64,000 nt of DNA from assembly GCF_000378505.1 (NCBI RefSeq), contig NZ_KB899989.1, positions 484,581 to 548,580 on the forward strand, written 5' to 3'. The DNA is from Modicisalibacter luteus DSM 23508 (lineage in GTDB: Bacteria > Pseudomonadota > Gammaproteobacteria > Pseudomonadales > Halomonadaceae). The position numbers and the translations under genes are program-made. Positions 59,854 to 64,000 of the stretch are shown here, piece after piece (within the stretch, counting starts at the first letter, position 1; every line of letters begins with the position of its first letter). The notes below the pieces were generated by a model. It made no database searches and was not told where the DNA came from. It saw only the letters and a program-made list of their open reading frames with translations.

Positions 59854-61983
59854 TTACGCCAGGCGAGGGGTGGAACGCCCCTGCCGGCCGCTCCATAACA
59901 GGACGGCGAGGAAAATCGCCACTCCGGCCAGATCGATGGCCAGCATACCATGCGGCCACAGCATCAGAGCGCCGATCGGGAACATCAGCAAGCGCAGCCA
60001 CCATGGCAGTTCGTGCTCCAGGTAGCCTTCCAGCCCGGCAATGATCGCATAGACACCGAACAGCGCGAACACGAACACGGTGAACATCTCAAGTGGCGTC
60101 CCGGTGATCAGCGGCGACCACACGAACAACAGCGGGATGATATAAAGGCCCTTGGCCAGCTTCCAGGCCGTGAAACCGGTACGCATCTGTGGGGTGCCGG
60201 CAATAGCCGCAGCGGCAAATGCAGTCAGGCACACCGGCGGCGTGACGTTGGAGTCCTGAGATAGCCAGAAGATCACCATATGCGCGGCAACCAGCGACAT
60301 GGTCAGGAACGCCGGCGACAACGCCTGCTCGTAGAGCTGGCTCGAGAAGGTATCCGGCACTTTGTCGAGCAGTGCCTTGGCCTCGGCCATGCTCATCGGG
60401 CTGGACAGTGCCTGAATCTGATCCGGTGCAGCAATCATGAAGATAGCCCTGGCCTGCTCGGGCAGGTTGCCGGCGGCGATCAGGTCGAGCAGCTGGGCAT
60501 GCGCCATCAGGTTGTAGAGTGCCGGCGCCGACAGCGTTCCCAGCACGATGTAGGATGCCGTGACCGGCAGCCCCATGCCGAGGATCAGCGAAGCGACGGC
60601 GATCAGGAAGATGGTAATCAGCAGGCTGCCCCCGGCCCAGTCGGTGATCATCAGCGAGAAGGTGTTGCCGATACCGGTGGTCGAGACCACGTTGACGATC
60701 AGGCCTACCGTGATCAACAGGATGGCAGTGGTGATCATGTTGCGGCTGCCTAGCACCAGCGCATCCAGGATGTCACGCGGCTTCATCGGATTCTTCGACA
60801 GCCACGACGACACGATCACCGAAACGATCGCGATACCGGCGGCATAGGTCGGCGTGAAACCGTAGATCAGCGCAGCGACCAGCACCACCAGTGGCAACAG
60901 GAAGTGCCAGCCGTTCTTGAGTACCTCACCGATCTTCGGCGCATTGGGATCGGCAAGATGTTGCGCATCGCTGCGCTTGGCCTCGATGCGCACGAACATT
61001 GCTACCGACAGGAAGTAAAGGAGAGCCGGCAGGGCCGCCACACCAATGATCGTCAGGTAGGAGACCTGGGTGTAGGAAGCCATGATGAACGCCCCGGCCC
61101 CCATGACCGGAGGCATAAGTTGGCCGCCGGTGGAGGCAGCTGCCTCGACGCCGGCAGCGAAGCGCGCCGGGAAGCCGGCCTTGCGCATCAGCGGAATGGT
61201 GATGACCCCGGTGGAAACCGTATTGGCGACGCTCGAGCCGGACACCGAGCCCATCAGCCCTGACGAGAACACCGCCACGAAGCCCGGGCCACCGACAAAA
61301 CGACCGGCGGCGCAACGCGCCAGCTCGATGATGAAATCTCCGGCACCGGACTTGACCAGGAAGGCGCCGAAGAGAATGAACATGAACACGTAGGTCCAGG
61401 ATATGCGGGCGATCGACCCCAGCATGCCCTCGCCCCCGATGTAACTACGGAACAGCACGGTTTCCCAACTCAGACCGGGAAAGTTGAACACGCCATTGAC
61501 GTATTGGCCCCACCAGGCCACATAGGTCAGTGCGACGATACACAACACGGGAATGAACCAGCCGGTAGTGCGCCGAGCGAACTCAAGGATCAGGGCGACA
61601 GCGGCGATCGACACGATCCAGTCCGAGGTAACAAAGGTCACACCACGCGCGTAGAGGGCATCTTCGAACGCCATCAGGTAGATGACACAGCCTGCCGCTG
61701 CCAGGGCGAGGAGGATATCGACACCCAGCACCAAGCGCCGGGCACCGGCGCCCTGAGGTCGCGCCAATGGTACCGACAAGGCACACAGCACACCGAAGAA
61801 GCCAAAATGCATCGCGCTCGTCCATAGAGTGGAGAGCGTCGAAAACGTATTGAAATAGAGATGGGCGAGGGACACGACAATGGCGAAGCCAAACAGGAAA
61901 CGCCCCAGCCAGGGATGCTGAAGACGTTCCTCAGCCTCGCTGGCACTCTCGTCGCGGACCTTTTCGATGTTCGGGTCGCTCAC
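59854..61983 (-). CDS. TRAP transporter fused 4TM/12TM permease (TAXI type)
   Basis: 709 aa. About 16 or more membrane segments: the small DctQ-like part is fused to the large DctM-like part, as in TAXI-TRAP systems (TIGR02123). GSVSGSSVANTVSTGVITIPLMRKAGFPARFAAGVEAAASTGGQLMPPVMGAGAFIMA is the DctM core. A second conserved half has ILGMGLPVTASYIVLGTL. GTG start with GAGGAG upstream. Sodium-driven uptake of an organic acid delivered by the binding protein encoded just upstream at 62080-63108. Confidence 0.95.
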   Translation of the reverse strand: MSDPNIEKVRDESASEAEERLQHPWLGRFLFGFAIVVSLAHLYFNTFSTLSTLWTSAMHFGFFGVLCALSVPLARPQGAGARRLVLGVDILLALAAAGCVIYLMAFEDALYARGVTFVTSDWIVSIAAVALILEFARRTTGWFIPVLCIVALTYVAWWGQYVNGVFNFPGLSWETVLFRSYIGGEGMLGSIARISWTYVFMFILFGAFLVKSGAGDFIIELARCAAGRFVGGPGFVAVFSSGLMGSVSGSSVANTVSTGVITIPLMRKAGFPARFAAGVEAAASTGGQLMPPVMGAGAFIMASYTQVSYLTIIGVAALPALLYFLSVAMFVRIEAKRSDAQHLADPNAPKIGEVLKNGWHFLLPLVVLVAALIYGFTPTYAAGIAIVSVIVSSWLSKNPMKPRDILDALVLGSRNMITTAILLITVGLIVNVVSTTGIGNTFSLMITDWAGGSLLITIFLIAVASLILGMGLPVTASYIVLGTLSAPALYNLMAHAQLLDLIAAGNLPEQARAIFMIAAPDQIQALSSPMSMAEAKALLDKVPDTFSSQLYEQALSPAFLTMSLVAAHMVIFWLSQDSNVTPPVCLTAFAAAAIAGTPQMRTGFTAWKLAKGLYIIPLLFVWSPLITGTPLEMFTVFVFALFGVYAIIAGLEGYLEHELPWWLRLLMFPIGALMLWPHGMLAIDLAGVAIFLAVLLWSGRQGRSTPRLA

Positions 61984-62079
61984 GGATCACTCCTCGGAAA
62001 TCGGTAACGAGCCGACCGGTCATGAATGCCGGAAGGCTCGCTCGACCCGGCCCATGAGGGCCGGGCAAGTCAGGACAAG

Positions 62080-63108
62080 TTACTCGGCAGATACCGGCTG
62101 CAGGCGCTCGGGAATATCCAGCCCTTGCTCCTTGAAGTAGCGGGCCGCACCTTCATGCAGCGGCATCGGCAGGCCGGCGATGGCTTTCTCCAGCGCCATG
62201 GCCTTGGTGGCCGGATGAATGTTGTTGAGGAACGGGAGGTTCTCGTACATCGCCTTGGTCAGGGCATAGACGTGGTCTGCAGGCACATCGGCACGCACCG
62301 CCAGAATGTTGGGCTGAGCGATGGTGTTGATGACTTCGGTCTGGTTGGGATAGGTCTCGGCCGGGATCTCGTAGGCCGACCACAGGTCGAACTCGCTATT
62401 GACCTTCTTCACCTGTTCTTCGGTGAAGTCCAGCGTGGTGATATCGTCACCCATGTTGGCATAGGCCCGGGTTACCGCCGAAGCCGGAACGCCTGCAGGA
62501 ATGTTCATGCCCTCGATGGTGCCGTTCTGCAGCGCATCGGCGCTCGGACCATAGCCGAGGTAGGCCAGGTCCATCTGTTCGGGGTCGATCCCCAACTGAT
62601 TGAGGATGTAACGGCCAGAGCCCTCGGTACCGGAATTACGTGCCCCGATCGAGAATGGCTCACCGTACAGGTTGGTCATGTCCTCGATGGTGCCCGAATC
62701 GACAACGTCGTTGTCGACCACGAAGTGTTCGACGTTCTGCCATAGCATCGACACGCTACGCAGGTTCTTGTACGCCTTGGGAACCGGGCCCGTACCCTTC
62801 CAGGCATAGGCGCCATATAGGCCCTGCAAGATGCCGAACTGGGCCTGGTCCTCGTCCATCAGCTTGAGGTTTTCACCGGACCCGGCAGAGCTGATCGCCG
62901 ACAGCGAAATGCCCGTACTCGGCTCGAGCTTGACCTTGACCAGCGTAGAGAGCGCAACACCGACCGGATAGTAGGTCCCGCCGGTCGTCGCGGTACCCAT
63001 GATGTACTGGGCGCCCTGATCCTGGGCCATGGCTGAGGAGGCGGACAGGCCGAGTGCTGCAGCCGTGGCAAGGCCTAGTGTGGTCTTGAGAAACTGACGC
63101 TTGTGCAT
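62080..63108 (-). CDS. TAXI-family TRAP transporter solute-binding protein
   Basis: 342 aa with a signal peptide (TTLGLATAAALGLSASSAMAQ). IMGTATTGGTYYPVGVALSTLVK is the TAXI signature, followed by ISAISSAGSGENLKLMDEDQAQFGILQG and AYKNLRSVSMLWQNVEHFVV. The ligand cannot be read from sequence; glutamate or other carboxylates are known for the family. CAGGAGAAC upstream of the ATG. It precedes the fused permease in the same direction, and a Fis-type regulator gene lies further upstream on the same strand. Confidence 0.94.
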   Translation of the reverse strand: MHKRQFLKTTLGLATAAALGLSASSAMAQDQGAQYIMGTATTGGTYYPVGVALSTLVKVKLEPSTGISLSAISSAGSGENLKLMDEDQAQFGILQGLYGAYAWKGTGPVPKAYKNLRSVSMLWQNVEHFVVDNDVVDSGTIEDMTNLYGEPFSIGARNSGTEGSGRYILNQLGIDPEQMDLAYLGYGPSADALQNGTIEGMNIPAGVPASAVTRAYANMGDDITTLDFTEEQVKKVNSEFDLWSAYEIPAETYPNQTEVINTIAQPNILAVRADVPADHVYALTKAMYENLPFLNNIHPATKAMALEKAIAGLPMPLHEGAARYFKEQGLDIPERLQPVSAE

Positions 63109-63319
63109 ATTGTTCTCCTGAAAGAAGCTGGCGTTTATTGTCTGCGTCAGTCATATTGCAAGGGTCTTGCCAGGTTTCGAATCTCTCGATTTATCATAAC
63201 GTTACAGGAAGCAAGGCAGCCAAACATCGACGTCATCGGCAATTTTACGCCGATAGCGTCGTCCAGCATCGGCAAAAAGTTGCCGATATGTCGACAGAGG
63301 ATGTCCGAGGAGAGCGGCG

Positions 63320-63748
63320 ATGAACGACTTCCAGCTCCATCCGCGCCTGGACGCGGACACACACCACCTTTCCGACCTGCCGCTGTGCCGAGTCTGCCTG
63401 ATGGATGACGCCCGGTTTCCGTGGCTGATTCTGGTGCCCAGGCGTGCCGACATCAGCGAGGTCCATGAGTTGTCTGCGGACGACCAGACCCAGCTATGGC
63501 GTGAAGCCACTTCGCTCGCTCATGGCATGAAGGACGCCTTGGGCGGCGACAAGCTGAATATTGCCACCCTCGGCAACCAGGTCGCCCAACTTCACGTCCA
63601 TGTCATCCTTCGTCGCCAGGATGACTCCGCCTGGCCGAACCCGGTCTGGGGCCATGGCGAGCGCCAACCCTACGATGCCGATGCCCTCGCCGAGATCCGC
63701 GACGAACTGCTGATGCTCGTCAATACCCTGCCCGATGGACCCAAGTGA
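63320..63748 (+). CDS. HIT-family protein (Hint/Ap4A hydrolase-like)
   Basis: 142 aa. FQLHPRLDADTHHLSDLPLCRVCLMDDARFPWLILVPRR is the N-terminal strand region. The histidine triad is present in shortened form, VAQLHVHVILRRQDDSAWPNPVWG, where only two of the usual three His are separated by single residues and Q takes the place of the first. Nucleotide-phosphate hydrolase or transferase role likely but unproven. GAGGAG precedes the ATG. Divergent from the TRAP operon. Confidence 0.87.
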   Translation: MNDFQLHPRLDADTHHLSDLPLCRVCLMDDARFPWLILVPRRADISEVHELSADDQTQLWREATSLAHGMKDALGGDKLNIATLGNQVAQLHVHVILRRQDDSAWPNPVWGHGERQPYDADALAEIRDELLMLVNTLPDGPK

Positions 63749-63916
63749 GCTTCCCGCTGGCAAGCCAATAACGGTGGAATCCCTGGATAAATTTAGCGAG
63801 CGCTGTGAAGCACAAGGTGCCCGGAGCGCAAAAGGCGAGACATGACATGAGTTAGGCGAGCCTTTGAGCACCGCGTAACGCAGTGATTCATGCGCGCAGC
63901 CTTTTATCCTTGATTC

Positions 63917-64000
63917 CTAGAGGAAGGCCTCGCGGCGCAGCCCATACTTCTGCATCTTCTGGTTCAGCGTCCGCCTCGGTAACTCCAGCTCATCCAGAAC
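63917..64000 (-). CDS. Sigma54-dependent response regulator, C-terminal fragment (DctD/NtrC type)
   Basis: The last 27 codons run off the right edge; stop TAG at 63917-63919. The residues VLDELELPRRTLNQKMQKYG LRREAFL (split here for length) form the recognition helix of a Fis-type HTH. The LPRRTLNQKMQKYGL form with a short tail is typical of DctD, which controls C4-dicarboxylate TRAP genes. Same strand as the TRAP operon but separated by the HIT gene. Confidence 0.78.
   Translation of the reverse strand, partial: VLDELELPRRTLNQKMQKYGLRREAFL

Overview
The window is a GC-rich stretch of a gammaproteobacterial chromosome. Gene content and order point to the Halomonadaceae or a close oceanospirillalean relative: a Pseudomonas-like recA/recX/alaS/lysC/csrA block, mutS-fdxA, a FabY-type ketoacyl synthase, pilMNOPQ-aroK-aroB, a TAXI-type TRAP transporter, an OsmF/YehZYXW osmolyte ABC transporter, and acidic proteins. 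This assignment rests on recognised families and synteny, not on a database search. There are no rRNA genes, CRISPR arrays, transposases or phage genes; nearly everything looks like core genome.

Layout. 1-1311: the end of dusC, then two identical tRNA-Arg(ACG) genes and tRNA-Ser(GCT). 1489-12197 (minus strand): csrA, lysC, alaS, recX, recA with a near-consensus LexA box, pncC, and a giant AsmA-family protein with a three-fold internal repeat. 12407-15517 (plus): mutS and fdxA. 15518-16093 has no protein gene but carries, on the minus strand, a strong candidate CsrA-sequestering RNA (RsmZ/CsrB type): 12 GGA motifs, a perfect intrinsic terminator and an upstream GacA/UvrY-like palindrome. 16094-20642 (minus): eno, kdsA, pyrG and a cupin. 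20756-26662: gltD and gltB. 27079-33595 (minus): pilMNOPQ-aroK-aroB, overlapping genes closed by one terminator, with a divergent mrcA/ponA class A PBP.

36461-47406: a DUF481 outer-membrane protein, dacB, an SMR pump, a diverged TrmB-like methyltransferase, fabY, coaD, a YfhL-type ferredoxin, an outer-membrane barrel whose gene carries a G9 tract, a DinF-like MATE pump and an AtoE-like carrier. 47456-54336: small or poorly known genes, including a thioesterase, a membrane protein that looks like a voltage-sensor domain without a pore, a divergent MocR regulator/LysE exporter pair, an EAL-HDOD protein and an I78-type inhibitor lipoprotein.

54510-58523 is the osmF-yehY-yehX-yehW operon. It ends in a bidirectional terminator shared with two opposed entericidin-like lipoprotein genes. 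59051-63108 (minus) holds a TauE/SafE permease and a two-gene TAXI-TRAP transporter. A HIT-family gene follows, then the last 27 codons of a Fis-type (NtrC/DctD-like) regulator running off the right edge.

The most interesting signal is regulatory: csrA and a probable RNA antagonist of CsrA lie about 14 kb apart, the RNA next to fdxA as rsmZ is in pseudomonads. Other points of note are a probable internal start giving a separate LysC beta subunit, the AsmA internal triplication, the pore-less voltage-sensor protein, and a homopolymer that could make a surface protein phase-variable.
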